Below are positions 17,526 to 25,902 of a DNA stretch of 64,000 nucleotides, piece by piece. Under the pieces are notes generated by a model, which saw only the letters and a program-made list of their open reading frames with translations, was not told the DNA's origin and did no database searches. Origin of the DNA: an uncultured Flavonifractor sp. (GTDB taxonomy: Bacteria; Bacillota; Clostridia; Oscillospirales; Oscillospiraceae). Where the stretch lies: assembly GCA_944385575.1 (NCBI GenBank), contig CALWXT010000003.1, positions 1 through 64,000 of the forward strand, given 5' to 3'. A program made the translations under genes and the position numbers. Within the stretch, counting starts at the first letter, position 1. The number at the start of each line of letters is the position of its first letter.

Positions 17526-18011
17526 TTACTCCTTAGAGGCGCCGCTGCCCAGGCCCACAGGGTCCGGCAGATTCTCACCCCGGACGAAGGAGCCCAGAAT
17601 GCCATTGACAAAGGAGACCACTTCCGGCTCCTCATAATGCTTGACCAGCTCCACCGCCTCATTGATGGCAGCGGCGTTGGGGATGTCCTGCATGTACAGA
17701 ACCTCATACATAGCCACCCGCATAATGGCGACGGCCACCCGGTTCATGCGGGAGAACTTCCATCCAATGGCGTATTTGGAGATATACTCATCCAGCTCCG
17801 GCGTGTGCTCGTACACGCCCTTGACCAGCGTGGAGATATACTCCCGCTGAGCCTCGTTGGGGAATTCAGAATAGAGGGGCTCCTCCTCCCCAATGGCGGC
17901 AAATGTTTTGCGGCTGAGCGCTTCAGAAAGCAGTTCTTCCGCTGTCTGGCCGGTAAATCCAAGCTCAAACACAAAGTGCACTGCGATCTCGCGGGCTGCT
18001 GTTCTTGTCAT
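17526..18011 (-). CDS. nusB: Transcription antitermination factor NusB
   Basis: A 161-aa RNA-binding protein that works with NusE/S10 on rRNA antitermination. AAREIAVHFVFELGF opens the domain, and RMNRVAVAIMRVAMYEVLY, NAAINEAVELVKHY and SFVNGILGS are family signatures. It is somewhat longer than E. coli NusB because of an insertion near residues 45-65. GGAGG lies 7 nt before the ATG at 18011. It is the first gene of the long operon ending at recN. Confidence 0.95.
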   Translation of the reverse strand: MTRTAAREIAVHFVFELGFTGQTAEELLSEALSRKTFAAIGEEEPLYSEFPNEAQREYISTLVKGVYEHTPELDEYISKYAIGWKFSRMNRVAVAIMRVAMYEVLYMQDIPNAAAINEAVELVKHYEEPEVVSFVNGILGSFVRGENLPDPVGLGSGASKE

Positions 18012-18062
18012 TGCAGTTCCTCCATAGCGGGCGTGACCCGTTTGATATTCAAAGATAGTTTC

Positions 18063-18068
18063 ATTATA
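18063..18068 (-). promoter_or_regulatory. Probable -10 element of the nusB operon promoter
   Basis: TATAAT on the minus strand lies about 50 nt before the nusB start codon. No good -35 box is seen at 16-18 bp, so the call rests mainly on the perfect -10 and its position between the terminator at 18126 and nusB. Confidence 0.5.
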
Positions 18069-18125
18069 CAACAAGACTGCATAAAAAGGAAGGTGCAAAT
18101 TCCTCCGGATCGCGGATATTCCGGC

Positions 18126-18157
18126 AAAAAAGGACGCCCAGACGGGCGTCCTTTTTT
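18126..18157. terminator. Terminator after the Asp23 family gene
   Basis: A-run, GGACGCCC, a short loop, GGGCGTCC and a T-run form a symmetric intrinsic terminator. It stops transcription from the Asp23 family gene before nusB. Confidence 0.9.
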
Positions 18158-18183
18158 ATCCCTGCTTCAATTGTTAAGGAAGT

Positions 18184-18567
18184 TTACTTGCCAGTCTCCC
18201 GCTCAAAGGACACGCCGGAAACATGAACATTGACGCACTCCACGGTCAGGCCGCTGGTGTTCTCAATGGCATGATACACCGCATTCTGCACTTCCTTAGC
18301 CACGTCAATGATGGTATAGCCGTACTTGATCAGGATGGACAGATCCACACGGATGCTGTCCTCCTCCACTGCGATATGGATTCCCTTGGACAGGTTCTTC
18401 TTACCACCCAGCAGTTCGGCGATATCACTGCCCAGGTTAGCGGAGAGGCTGCCTACTCCCTCCACTTCCATCGCGGCGGCAGCGGCGATCACCGCCAAAA
18501 CGTCTTCCGATATATGGATGTTTCCCAGCTCATCAGGCCGAGAAATATACTCTTTCCCATCTGCCAT
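18184..18567 (-). CDS. Asp23/Gls24 family envelope stress protein (YqhY/YloU-like)
   Basis: A 127-aa cytoplasmic protein with the Asp23 family (PF03780) pattern: GNIHISEDVLAVIAAAAAMEVEGV, then IRVDLSILIKYGYTIIDVAKEVQNAV. In Bacillus the YqhY homologue lies beside nusB and the accBC genes, the same neighbourhood as here. Family members affect envelope stress tolerance and lipid synthesis, with mechanism unclear. AAAGGAGGG precedes the ATG at 18567; the longer frame to 18612 is not needed. Sequence quoted above is broken across the conserved core and is not contiguous with the start. Confidence 0.9.
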   Translation of the reverse strand: MADGKEYISRPDELGNIHISEDVLAVIAAAAAMEVEGVGSLSANLGSDIAELLGGKKNLSKGIHIAVEEDSIRVDLSILIKYGYTIIDVAKEVQNAVYHAIENTSGLTVECVNVHVSGVSFERETGK

Positions 18568-18600
18568 GCCAGACACCCTCCTTTTGTGTACTATGAAAAC

Positions 18601-18628
18601 ATTGTACCACAAAAAAGAGAAATTACAA
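18601..18628 (-). promoter_or_regulatory. Promoter of the Asp23 family gene
   Basis: On the minus strand TTGTAA (18628-18623), a 16-bp spacer and TACAAT (18606-18601) with an extended -10 TGG. The start codon follows about 35 nt downstream. Confidence 0.75.
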
Positions 18629-18676
18629 CTGATTTTTGCCGCCGCCTCCCGGTGCCGGACAGGGCATCGGCAGGGC

Positions 18677-19261
18677 TCAGTCCTCCGCCGGGATGATCTT
18701 TACCTGGCTGGCTTCGCAGCCGGTTTCGTCGGTAACGATCTCCATGATCTTGGCCACATCTGCATCGGTCAGCTCAGCACCGCCGGTGGACACCACCACG
18801 CTGACGCTTCCGTCGCTGATGAACGCGATACAGTCTGCATAGCCCTTGGCAGTCACCAGGTTCTCGATCTGAGCCTCCGCTACGGTATAGTCAGCCAGAG
18901 ACTGGATAGCCATGGCGGTCTCCTCCTTCATGGCCGCGTCGGCGTTCTCGTCCGCGACGGCATCCTGAAGAATCGTCAGGGCGCTGTCTCTGGCCTGCTG
19001 CCGATTGAGCCGGGCCGAGGCAAAATAGCCAGTAGAAGACTCCGCATTGGCAGGGGCCGGCGTGGCACTGGCCGACGGAGCGGGAGAAGCTGTGCTGCTC
19101 AGCAGCGGATCGGAAGTCTGCCCGGATACCAGGGCCGCCTGCCCCAGAGTCTTGCCCACATCCGCGGTCTCCTGGCCCTGATAGGTCCAGTTGAGATAGA
19201 CTGCCGCGCACACAAACAGCACAATAGCAGCCACCACAGCGTTACGTTTCCATACTTTCAT
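18677..19261 (-). CDS. spoIIIAH: Stage III sporulation protein AH
   Basis: A 194-aa mother-cell protein with one N-terminal membrane segment (AVVAAIVLFVCAAVYLNW) and a Ser/Ala/Pro-rich linker. The C-terminal domain (from about residue 80, FASARLNRQQARDSALTIL) is the YscJ-like ring-forming domain that binds forespore SpoIIQ across the intermembrane space. It is the last gene of the spoIIIA operon and 11 nt after spoIIIAG. Confidence 0.95.
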   Translation of the reverse strand: MKVWKRNAVVAAIVLFVCAAVYLNWTYQGQETADVGKTLGQAALVSGQTSDPLLSSTASPAPSASATPAPANAESSTGYFASARLNRQQARDSALTILQDAVADENADAAMKEETAMAIQSLADYTVAEAQIENLVTAKGYADCIAFISDGSVSVVVSTGGAELTDADVAKIMEIVTDETGCEASQVKIIPAED

Positions 19262-19271
19262 CTTGGTTTCC

Positions 19272-19805
19272 TCACTTTCCTTTACATACTGAGATCTTAT
19301 CCGCGCCCAGACCTGTCAGGGCAGATACCGCCTCTACCAGCCGCAGCCGCACTTCCGGGTCGTCTCCTCCTGAGCATATCACAAGGGCTCCCTGATATTG
19401 GGGCGAAAGCTGCTGCACCACAATGGCATTTTCCTCTCCCGATCCCCGTGAAATGAGAACGGAAGATACGGAGGCCTCCGTGCCCCGTTCGCTGATCGAG
19501 GTCTCGGAATCCTGTGCCAGGATCTTTTGAGGCCCGCTTTTCAGCGTCAGGATCACATCCGCCTCCCCCACCCCCTGGATCTGGGAAAGAGCCTCCTCCA
19601 GCCTGCGCTCCAGCGCGGCGGCAGAATCTTCTGTATTCACCTCCTGCGGGGCCTGGGTCTCCTCCTCTCCCGCGCCCTCCTTCTCCCACAACGGCGGAAG
19701 AAGAAGCAGAACGACCCCCGCCAGGATGACCACGAGTACATACTTGTATTGCCGGAACAAATGCTCCAGCCGTTTCTTCCATTGCATCAGCTCCGCTTTT
19801 TTCAT
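19272..19805 (-). CDS. spoIIIAG: Stage III sporulation protein AG
   Basis: A 177-aa protein with one membrane segment near residue 25 (VLVVILAGVVLLLLPPLW). An extracytoplasmic ring-building motif domain follows (LEEALSQIQGVGEADVILTL), with VVQQLSPQYQGALVICSGGDD near the C-terminus, as in SpoIIIAG of the feeding-tube channel. It overlaps spoIIIAF by 4 bases. Confidence 0.94.
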   Translation of the reverse strand: MKKAELMQWKKRLEHLFRQYKYVLVVILAGVVLLLLPPLWEKEGAGEEETQAPQEVNTEDSAAALERRLEEALSQIQGVGEADVILTLKSGPQKILAQDSETSISERGTEASVSSVLISRGSGEENAIVVQQLSPQYQGALVICSGGDDPEVRLRLVEAVSALTGLGADKISVCKGK

Positions 19806-20293
19806 GGCTCGCCACCGCTTTCGTAATACTGCCGCTCTGCCGGTATGGCAAAGTCAGCCTCGATCGCCCGGGTCAGGCTGGCCTGCTGATCCTCTGACAG
19901 GGAACCAAACACCGTGACGGATTCCGGCACTGGCCAGTCTCCCTCATCTACAGACTCCACCAACACCTGGCAGTCAATGCCCATACTTTCTGCCTTGTCC
20001 TGTATATATGCGCCCGAACGCTCCTCTATGATGTCTTTCATCAGACTCCAATTTTCCTCCTCCAAATCCTGGCTGTACGAATCCAAGGAAAAACGGTATT
20101 CCGTCAACGCCCTGGTAAGCGCCCCCTCATCCAGAGACAGCAGCGGCTGGATCATGGCAAGCAGCAGAACCAGCCCCCCTGTCAGCCGCCCCACCTTCCG
20201 AATGGCCCCGTCGGGTGTCAGGCTCTCCGCCATGGCGATGACCAGAGCCGCGCAGGTGATCCCCAGCAGCCATTGTCGTATCACTTCCAGCAT
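19802..20293 (-). CDS. spoIIIAF: Stage III sporulation protein AF
   Basis: A 163-aa protein with two N-terminal membrane segments (LLGITCAALVIAMAESL and LTGGLVLLLAMIQPLL) and a soluble C-terminal domain (AESMGIDCQVLVESVDE). This is the usual SpoIIIAF layout in the mother-cell/forespore channel complex. The position between spoIIIAE and spoIIIAG supports the assignment. Confidence 0.93.
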   Translation of the reverse strand: MLEVIRQWLLGITCAALVIAMAESLTPDGAIRKVGRLTGGLVLLLAMIQPLLSLDEGALTRALTEYRFSLDSYSQDLEEENWSLMKDIIEERSGAYIQDKAESMGIDCQVLVESVDEGDWPVPESVTVFGSLSEDQQASLTRAIEADFAIPAERQYYESGGEP

Positions 20294-20297
20294 TCCA

Positions 20298-21407
20298 TTA
20301 TCCTCCTGTTGCGGCGGTCACCGCAGACACCATGGATACCAAAAGCAGTAAAGCGCATGCACCTGTCATGCCCAGCACCAGTCCAAAGGCCCCGCCGATC
20401 TGATCAATGAGCCCTGCCACCCGCCCACCGGATATCGTAGCGCTCAGTGCGGCGGTCAATTTGTAAACCAGATAATGAATGCCCAGCTGGAGAAACGGCA
20501 CCACACACATGCCCAGGACCACCAGCATGCCAAATACTCCGGCGGCATTTTTCAAAATTCCGGCGCTGGCCAGCACAGTCTCCGCCGCATCGGACAGGAT
20601 GCCGCCTACTACGGGCACCATGCTGGACATGGTAAATTTGGCTGCCTTGACCGCGGCAGCATCTGCTGTTCCTGCGATGGCGCCGCTGACCGTCAGATAA
20701 CCCACAAACAGGATGAGAATGGCGCTGAGCACCGACGTTACCACCCACTTGATGGTGCCCGCCACCCGTTTCAGTCCCTCGTTTCCCACGGCAGTGTGGG
20801 CCACGCAGGCCGCCATATAAAGATAGAGCAGCGGAAGCAGCAGGCTGGTGATGACAGTTATCAGCACATCGGAAAAGAGCATGGTAGCCAGCTGCCGGGC
20901 GGCGGCGCTGCCCGGTGTTCCGGAGGCGGCAGCTGCCGCCGTGACCACAGGAAGAAGCAGTTTGGAGAAGCTCTCCATATTCTCCAGAGCCTCTCGCCCC
21001 ATTCCGATGAGAGAGTGGGCGTCTGTCACCGCTACGGCTGCCACCGCCATAGCGCCCACCATGGAGACAAGATCCACGCCCCCACCCCCGCCTACCCCGC
21101 TGTGCAGCCCCTCTGCCAGGCCGCACAGCAGCACTACCGCCAGCAAGAGCACGCCACTGCGTAGGGCCTTCCGCAGCACGCCGCTCACCTGGCCGCTGCC
21201 GGTGTCCAAAACACTCCGGAGCCCCTCCTCCAGATCCAAACCCTCATCCAGTTCGATCCCCGGCGCCCACTGTTCTCCCGCCGACTGGAGCCCGTCCAAA
21301 TCCAGGGCCTCAGACTGGGCCGCCGGTACATCCGGCTCCGCGGCGAAAACCGGCAGCACCAGCGCCGACAGCACACACAGCAGCATCAGCAGCCGCTTTC
21401 CCATCAT
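20298..21407 (-). CDS. spoIIIAE: Stage III sporulation protein AE
   Basis: A polytopic membrane protein of 369 aa with a signal-like N-terminus (RLLMLLCVLSALVLPVFAAE) and about seven further hydrophobic segments. The conserved core LGIHYLVYKLTAALSATISGGRVAGLIDQIG is split here as LGIHYLVYKLTAALS and RVAGLIDQIGGAFGLVLGM. It is a core membrane part of the SpoIIIA secretion channel. GGGAGCGG before the tandem ATGs at 21407/21404 places the start there rather than at the frame opening at 21437, which overlaps spoIIIAD. Confidence 0.93.
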   Translation of the reverse strand: MMGKRLLMLLCVLSALVLPVFAAEPDVPAAQSEALDLDGLQSAGEQWAPGIELDEGLDLEEGLRSVLDTGSGQVSGVLRKALRSGVLLLAVVLLCGLAEGLHSGVGGGGGVDLVSMVGAMAVAAVAVTDAHSLIGMGREALENMESFSKLLLPVVTAAAAASGTPGSAAARQLATMLFSDVLITVITSLLLPLLYLYMAACVAHTAVGNEGLKRVAGTIKWVVTSVLSAILILFVGYLTVSGAIAGTADAAAVKAAKFTMSSMVPVVGGILSDAAETVLASAGILKNAAGVFGMLVVLGMCVVPFLQLGIHYLVYKLTAALSATISGGRVAGLIDQIGGAFGLVLGMTGACALLLLVSMVSAVTAATGG

Positions 21408-21420
21408 GTTATCCGCTCCC

Positions 21421-21807
21421 TTACAGCAGTCCGCCAACCGTGTCCAATACCGCCCGCATCAGCGGCAGGGCCACATAGAGTGCCATTACCGCCCCCGCAG
21501 TCTCCACAAAGGCCGCGATCCCGCTCTCTTTTGCATCCCGGCATACCTCCGCCGCCACCCGGGTAAGTACCGCAATCCCTACCGTCTTCAGCACCGGGTC
21601 CAGTACCGCCGGTGAGAGGCCAGCCCGATCTCCCAGTTCCTCCATCAGCGATCGGATGGCTTCTACCGCTCCCAGTGCCTGCGTCAGGATGATGGCGCCG
21701 GCGGCCAGAGAGAGCACCAGCCCCACTTCCCGCGCACTCTGGCGCACGACCAGGGCACACAGAGCTGCCGCCACGGCCAGAGCCGCCATTTTTCCCACGA
21801 CTTCCAT
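21421..21807 (-). CDS. spoIIIAD: Stage III sporulation protein AD
   Basis: A 128-aa membrane protein with four hydrophobic segments and the family region VLDPVLKTVGIAVLTRVAAE followed by CRDAKESGIAAFVETAGAV. It is a small channel component resembling export-gate proteins of flagellar systems. It follows spoIIIAC by 3 nt. Confidence 0.95.
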   Translation of the reverse strand: MEVVGKMAALAVAAALCALVVRQSAREVGLVLSLAAGAIILTQALGAVEAIRSLMEELGDRAGLSPAVLDPVLKTVGIAVLTRVAAEVCRDAKESGIAAFVETAGAVMALYVALPLMRAVLDTVGGLL

Positions 21808-21810
21808 CGC

Positions 21811-22005
21811 TTAAAACCCAAACAGGTCTTTCACCAGCTCAAACAGCTCACTGATCTGCTGCACTACCATCATCAGCACCACCACCAGCCCTGCCAGAGT
21901 GGTCATCGTCGCCTGCTCGTCCCGTCCGGAACGAGTGAGCACCTGGTTGAGCACGGAGATCAGGATGCCGATGGCCGCGATCTTAAAGATCAAATCCACA
22001 TTCAT
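21811..22005 (-). CDS. spoIIIAC: Stage III sporulation protein AC
   Basis: A 64-aa protein with two membrane segments (LIFKIAAIGILISVLNQVL and MTTLAGLVVVLMMVVQQIS), matching SpoIIIAC in length and in the GRDEQATM connecting loop. It belongs to the same inner-membrane complex as SpoIIIAD. Confidence 0.95.
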   Translation of the reverse strand: MNVDLIFKIAAIGILISVLNQVLTRSGRDEQATMTTLAGLVVVLMMVVQQISELFELVKDLFGF

Positions 22006-22018
22006 TGTTTTTACTCCC

Positions 22019-22531
22019 CTATACCAGCAGAATGACCAGGAGGGCGCCTGCCGTCAGGCCCAGCACCTGATTCATCCGTCCTTTTCGTTCCCATTCCCGT
22101 TCTGCTTCATCTGCCGCTATGGACAGTTCGGCACAGGCCCGTTTTAGTGCGCTGCGCACCGCTTCCCCATCATAACGACCCAGCACCTCGCCCAGTTCCT
22201 CCAGAGCCCGCAGGCCCCTTCCCTCCACGTCAAGGGCCGCGCCGGATAGCGCCCCCCTCCAGATCTGAGCCATGGAACGCTGTCCCAGCCCGTCCATGTC
22301 CCGGGCACAGCAGGCAAACAGTTCCCCTACCGGCCCGCTGTACTCCTGTGACAAGGAGGAAAACAGCTCGGGCAGCGGGGTGAGGCGGTAGGCAATTTCC
22401 CGCTCCATCTGTTCCAATGCGGCGGCAAGCTCCCGCAGGCGCCTGGGCCTGCGCCTCAGCCGGTCGGCCGCGTGGAAGCCGATCATAGCCGGACCGATTG
22501 CCAATAAAAGTGCCCCGGCCAGCCTCAGCAT
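22019..22531 (-). CDS. spoIIIAB: Stage III sporulation protein AB
   Basis: A 170-aa protein with membrane segments at both ends (LAGALLLAIGPAMIGFHAA and VLGLTAGALLVILLV) and a helical middle domain that starts RPRRLRELAAALEQMEREI. This resembles GspF-like SpoIIIAB, which works with the SpoIIIAA ATPase. The start overlaps the end of spoIIIAA by 7 bases. Confidence 0.94.
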   Translation of the reverse strand: MLRLAGALLLAIGPAMIGFHAADRLRRRPRRLRELAAALEQMEREIAYRLTPLPELFSSLSQEYSGPVGELFACCARDMDGLGQRSMAQIWRGALSGAALDVEGRGLRALEELGEVLGRYDGEAVRSALKRACAELSIAADEAEREWERKGRMNQVLGLTAGALLVILLV

Positions 22532-23439
22532 AGCTCCACCACCTGATACTCCCGCCCATGGCCTGTCCGGCGGATGAGCACCAGCCGCCGGAAGATCTTC
22601 CGTTCCAGCAAGTCCCGGTACAGCGGCCTGGTCTTCAGGTCTTCCAGATCCAGCCCATGGGCCGAGCAGAGCAGCGACACGCCGCAGTTGGCGGCTGTCT
22701 CCAACGCCCGGCAGTCCTCCGGCGCTGTGATCTCGTCCGCGGCCAGCACCTGGGGATTCAGGCCCCGCAGCAGCATCAGCAGGCCCTTTTCCTTGGGGCA
22801 GCCATCCATCACATCGGTGCGCCCTCCCACATGGAACTGCGCCGTGCCGTCCCGCATGGCCGCCAGCTCTCCCCGCTCATCTGCCACCCCCACCCGCAGG
22901 GCCGGGCATCCGTCCCCATCGGAAATACAGCGGATCAAATCCCGCAGCAAGGTGGTTTTCCCGCAGCCCGGCGGAGATACCAGCAGTGTGTTTTGCAGCG
23001 CACCCTCATGCCACAGCTTGTCCAGGATCGGGCGGGCAGCGCCGGACACTTCCCGGGCGATTCGGATGGCCAGGGATGAGATGTGCCGCAGGTTGTACAC
23101 CCGTCCATCCTGAAGGACGGCGCTGCCGCAGATGCCAATGCGGTGACCGCCGCGGACGGTGAAGAACCCGCTGCTGATCTGGGGCTGGGCGGTATGGGCC
23201 GAAGCCCGGGTAGCGATCTCCAGCACCAGCTCCAGATCGGTTCGAGTGACCTCCGCCCCGCCGGGAACAGGTATTTCCCCCTCCGGGCAGACCACCGTCA
23301 TGGGACGCCCTGTCCGCAGGCGCAGTTCCTCTGCTCTCACTTGTTCCTCCGCCCCCAGGCTCTGCGCAGACAACCGCAGGTTGGGCGGCAGCAGCGCCGC
23401 CGCCTCCAGATAGCGGGCCGCCGGGTCGTATTGCGTCAT
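22525..23439 (-). CDS. spoIIIAA: Stage III sporulation protein AA, secretion-type ATPase
   Basis: A 304-aa cytoplasmic ATPase related to type II/IV secretion motors. The Walker A motif SPPGCGKTTLLRDLIR lies near residue 155, Walker B-like LAADEITAPED near 235, and the N-terminal GGHRIGICGSAV region is typical of the family. It drives the SpoIIIA-SpoIIQ channel that joins mother cell and forespore. It is the first gene of the operon, directly behind a sigma-E-like promoter. Confidence 0.95.
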   Translation of the reverse strand: MTQYDPAARYLEAAALLPPNLRLSAQSLGAEEQVRAEELRLRTGRPMTVVCPEGEIPVPGGAEVTRTDLELVLEIATRASAHTAQPQISSGFFTVRGGHRIGICGSAVLQDGRVYNLRHISSLAIRIAREVSGAARPILDKLWHEGALQNTLLVSPPGCGKTTLLRDLIRCISDGDGCPALRVGVADERGELAAMRDGTAQFHVGGRTDVMDGCPKEKGLLMLLRGLNPQVLAADEITAPEDCRALETAANCGVSLLCSAHGLDLEDLKTRPLYRDLLERKIFRRLVLIRRTGHGREYQVVELC

Positions 23440-23472
23440 GGTACCGTCACATCCTTCTTTCGTGTCTGACCC

Positions 23473-23501
23473 ATCCTATGAGAGCCCATCCCACTTTATG
23501 A
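23473..23501 (-). promoter_or_regulatory. Candidate sigma-E promoter of the spoIIIA operon
   Basis: On the minus strand TCATAAA (23501-23495), a 14-bp spacer and CATAGGAT (23480-23473). This resembles the sigma-E pattern (TCATATT-like -35 and CATACAAT-like -10 with a 13-15 bp spacer), matching 6 of 8 bases in the -10. The spoIIIA operon is a known mother-cell sigma-E target in Bacillus. Confidence 0.6.
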
Positions 23502-23507
23502 CTGGTC

Positions 23508-23544
23508 AAAAAAAGAGCGGGCCCATCTTTCGATGAGCCCGCTC
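23508..23544 (-). terminator. Terminator of the rodA-M16-lgt operon
   Basis: On the minus strand GAGCGGGCTCATC, GAAA and GATGGGCCCGCTC are followed by a T-run, just past the lgt stop. It insulates lgt from the spoIIIA promoter. Confidence 0.92.
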
Positions 23545-23556
23545 TGTACGGGTCGT

Positions 23557-24621
23557 TTATTGCTTTTTCTGCTTTTTGACCAGGACCTCAGTCAGATCCT
23601 TGCGCTGTTTCAGCATATCCAGCAGCTCCGCTTCATCCGCCGGATCTCCGTCCTTGGGCAGAGCGTATTCCTCGGTGCGGGCAAAATCCCGCTCCAGGCG
23701 CTTCTTCTGCTGTTCCAGCCATTTCCCGCCGTCGCCCTCCGGATAGACCAGCGCCACCAGCCGGGGATGGGCCTTCATCTGGTTCACCCACAGCTTGGCC
23801 GGATCGTGCTTCCGGGCCAGAAGAATCACCAGCAGAATGATGGCCACAGCGGCGGTGGCGAAACCAAACACCTGGGACACCCGGATGGGGGTATTGAGGA
23901 AGTAAAGGCTATCCGTGCGCAGGCCCTCAATAAAGCCCCGGCCCACACCGTACCAGGCAAAATAGCCCAGGAAGATCTGTCCGTCAAACTTCCGGTGCTT
24001 CTTCCCCACCCAAATCAGCAGGAGCAGGCCCGCCAGGTTCCAGAGGGACTCATACAGGAAGGTGGGATGGACCTCCATATATTGCCGCGTCCCATCCACA
24101 TACTGATAGATTCCCATGCGCCAGGGCAGGTCGGCAGGCCCGCCGTGGGCCTCAATGTTGACAAAGTTGCCCCAGCGGCCCACCATCTGGCCGATGAGCA
24201 TACCGTAAGAGCCCAGATCGGCGAAGGCCAGGAATTTGATCTTCCGCACCTTGCAGAACACCAGCAGCGTGATAACGGCCATGATAACGCCGCCGTAAAT
24301 GGCCAGGCCGCCGTCCCAAATGCGCACCATGGCTCCAAAATCCCAGGAGCCATCGGCGCGGCGGTATAGTTCGGGATAGAAAATGATGTAGTATACCCGT
24401 GCCCCGATGATGGACAGCGGCACGGCGAAAAAGAGCATGTCGATGATGTTATCCTGACGGATGCCGAATCTGGGTGCCTGACGGGAGCAATACATCACCG
24501 CCAGCAAAAAGCCGGCGGCGATGATCACTCCGTACCAATAGACAGGCCAACTGCCCACATGGAAAGCCACCCGGTTGAGCTGGAATTCCAGCCCCAGGCC
24601 GGGAAAGGAGACGGTGCCCAT
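23557..24621 (-). CDS. lgt: Prolipoprotein diacylglyceryl transferase
   Basis: A membrane enzyme that attaches diacylglycerol to the lipobox Cys of prolipoproteins. The Lgt signature is visible as GQMVGRWGNFVNIEAHGG, and WDGGLAIYGGVI is the conserved upstream segment. About seven hydrophobic segments are present. At 354 aa it is longer than usual (260-300 aa): a charged C-terminal tail after residue about 285 ends in KKQKKQ. The ATG at 24621 forms TGATG with the stop of the preceding peptidase gene, with GGAGG 7 nt upstream. Confidence 0.94.
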   Translation of the reverse strand: MGTVSFPGLGLEFQLNRVAFHVGSWPVYWYGVIIAAGFLLAVMYCSRQAPRFGIRQDNIIDMLFFAVPLSIIGARVYYIIFYPELYRRADGSWDFGAMVRIWDGGLAIYGGVIMAVITLLVFCKVRKIKFLAFADLGSYGMLIGQMVGRWGNFVNIEAHGGPADLPWRMGIYQYVDGTRQYMEVHPTFLYESLWNLAGLLLLIWVGKKHRKFDGQIFLGYFAWYGVGRGFIEGLRTDSLYFLNTPIRVSQVFGFATAAVAIILLVILLARKHDPAKLWVNQMKAHPRLVALVYPEGDGGKWLEQQKKRLERDFARTEEYALPKDGDPADEAELLDMLKQRKDLTEVLVKKQKKQ

Positions 24622-25898
24622 CATGATGCCTCCCCCGGCCGGACCACGGCCAGACCGCACCGTCCGGGCGCCACCCAGGACCGGATGCAGGCCTCCACGT
24701 CAGCCAGCGTGATGGAGTCGAACACCTCCGGGAAGCGGAAGTACTCCACGCCGGCAAAATGGAACTGGGCCAGCTCGATGCACACGTTTTCGAAGGAGTT
24801 GAGGGAGCGTACCTTGGCGCCGTAAACGCCCTTCTTCACCCGGCTGAACAGGGCGGGGTCCACACCCTCCCGGGCCAGCCGCTCACCCTCTGCCAGGACG
24901 GCATCCCGCACCTTTTGGGGGTCCTTGCTCTCACCGCCGGCCGCCATGAGGGCGCAGCCGGGATAGAGTTCAAATCCGTAGCCGAAATTCTTGTTGATAA
25001 GTCCCTCGCTGTACAGCTTGGCGTACAGCGGGCTGGAGTTGCCCAGCAGCACCTCGCAGGCCAGCTCCCCGGCCAGAGTGCGGCGCAGCCATTCCTCACC
25101 CCGCCGGGCAGGGTCGGCCTTGAAGCCCAGCTGGAAGATGGGGGTGGACACCTCCATGGTCAGCGTCTTCTCCCCGCAGGCCGCTTCAAGCGTTTCCTCT
25201 CCGCCGTAGTCCCGGTCGATGGCGTGTCCGGGCTCTGCGGGCAGGATCTCTCTGGCAATCTCGCACACTTTGGCAGGGTCCACGTCTCCCGCCACGGTGA
25301 GCACCATATTGGCCGGGGTGTAAAAGGCCTTGTGGCAGGAATAGAGAGTGCCGGCGGTAATCTTGGCGATGGACGCCTGGGTACCGGCAATGGGCACCCG
25401 GATGGGGTGATGGTCGTACAGGCACTCCATCAGGGCATAGAACACCTGGTTGTCCGGGTCATCCTCCACCATGCGGATCTCCTGGCCGATGATGCCCTGC
25501 TCCTTGTCCACGCTCTCCCGGGTAAAATAGGGAATGCTCACAAAGGAGAGCAGGATCTTCAGATTGTCAAAGAACTTCTCCGTGCTCTCAAAGAAATAGC
25601 CGGTGATGGCCGAACTGGTGAAGGCGTTGGGGGAAGCGCCGTTGGCGGCCAGATCCTGGAGGGCGTTGCCGTCCTCGGTGTCGAACATCTTGTGCTCCAG
25701 AAAGTGGGCTACGCCCGCCGGGGTGTTCTTCCACTCCCCGTCCAGCCGGAAGCGCATATCCATGCCGCCGTAGTTGGTGGCAAAGAAGGCATAGCTTTTC
25801 TGAAAGTCCCGGCGGCGGTCCACATAGACGTGGAGCCCGTTCTCCAGGATCTCATGGAACACGGTCTCCCCCAGACGGGGGTACTGCTTGCTTACCAT
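24621..25898 (-). CDS. M16 family zinc metallopeptidase (YmfH-like, catalytic)
   Basis: A 425-aa M16 peptidase. VAHFLEHKMFD (around residues 64-74) keeps the inverted HxxEH zinc motif, and a downstream Glu in the DNQVFYALMECLYDHHP region would complete the site. The C-terminal half is the second M16 domain. Bacillus encodes a similar pair, YmfF and YmfH, in which one member is catalytic. It starts 4 nt after the stop of the companion gene, so a heterodimer is likely. Confidence 0.88.
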   Translation of the reverse strand: MVSKQYPRLGETVFHEILENGLHVYVDRRRDFQKSYAFFATNYGGMDMRFRLDGEWKNTPAGVAHFLEHKMFDTEDGNALQDLAANGASPNAFTSSAITGYFFESTEKFFDNLKILLSFVSIPYFTRESVDKEQGIIGQEIRMVEDDPDNQVFYALMECLYDHHPIRVPIAGTQASIAKITAGTLYSCHKAFYTPANMVLTVAGDVDPAKVCEIAREILPAEPGHAIDRDYGGEETLEAACGEKTLTMEVSTPIFQLGFKADPARRGEEWLRRTLAGELACEVLLGNSSPLYAKLYSEGLINKNFGYGFELYPGCALMAAGGESKDPQKVRDAVLAEGERLAREGVDPALFSRVKKGVYGAKVRSLNSFENVCIELAQFHFAGVEYFRFPEVFDSITLADVEACIRSWVAPGRCGLAVVRPGEAS

Positions 25899-25902
25899 AG
25901 GC

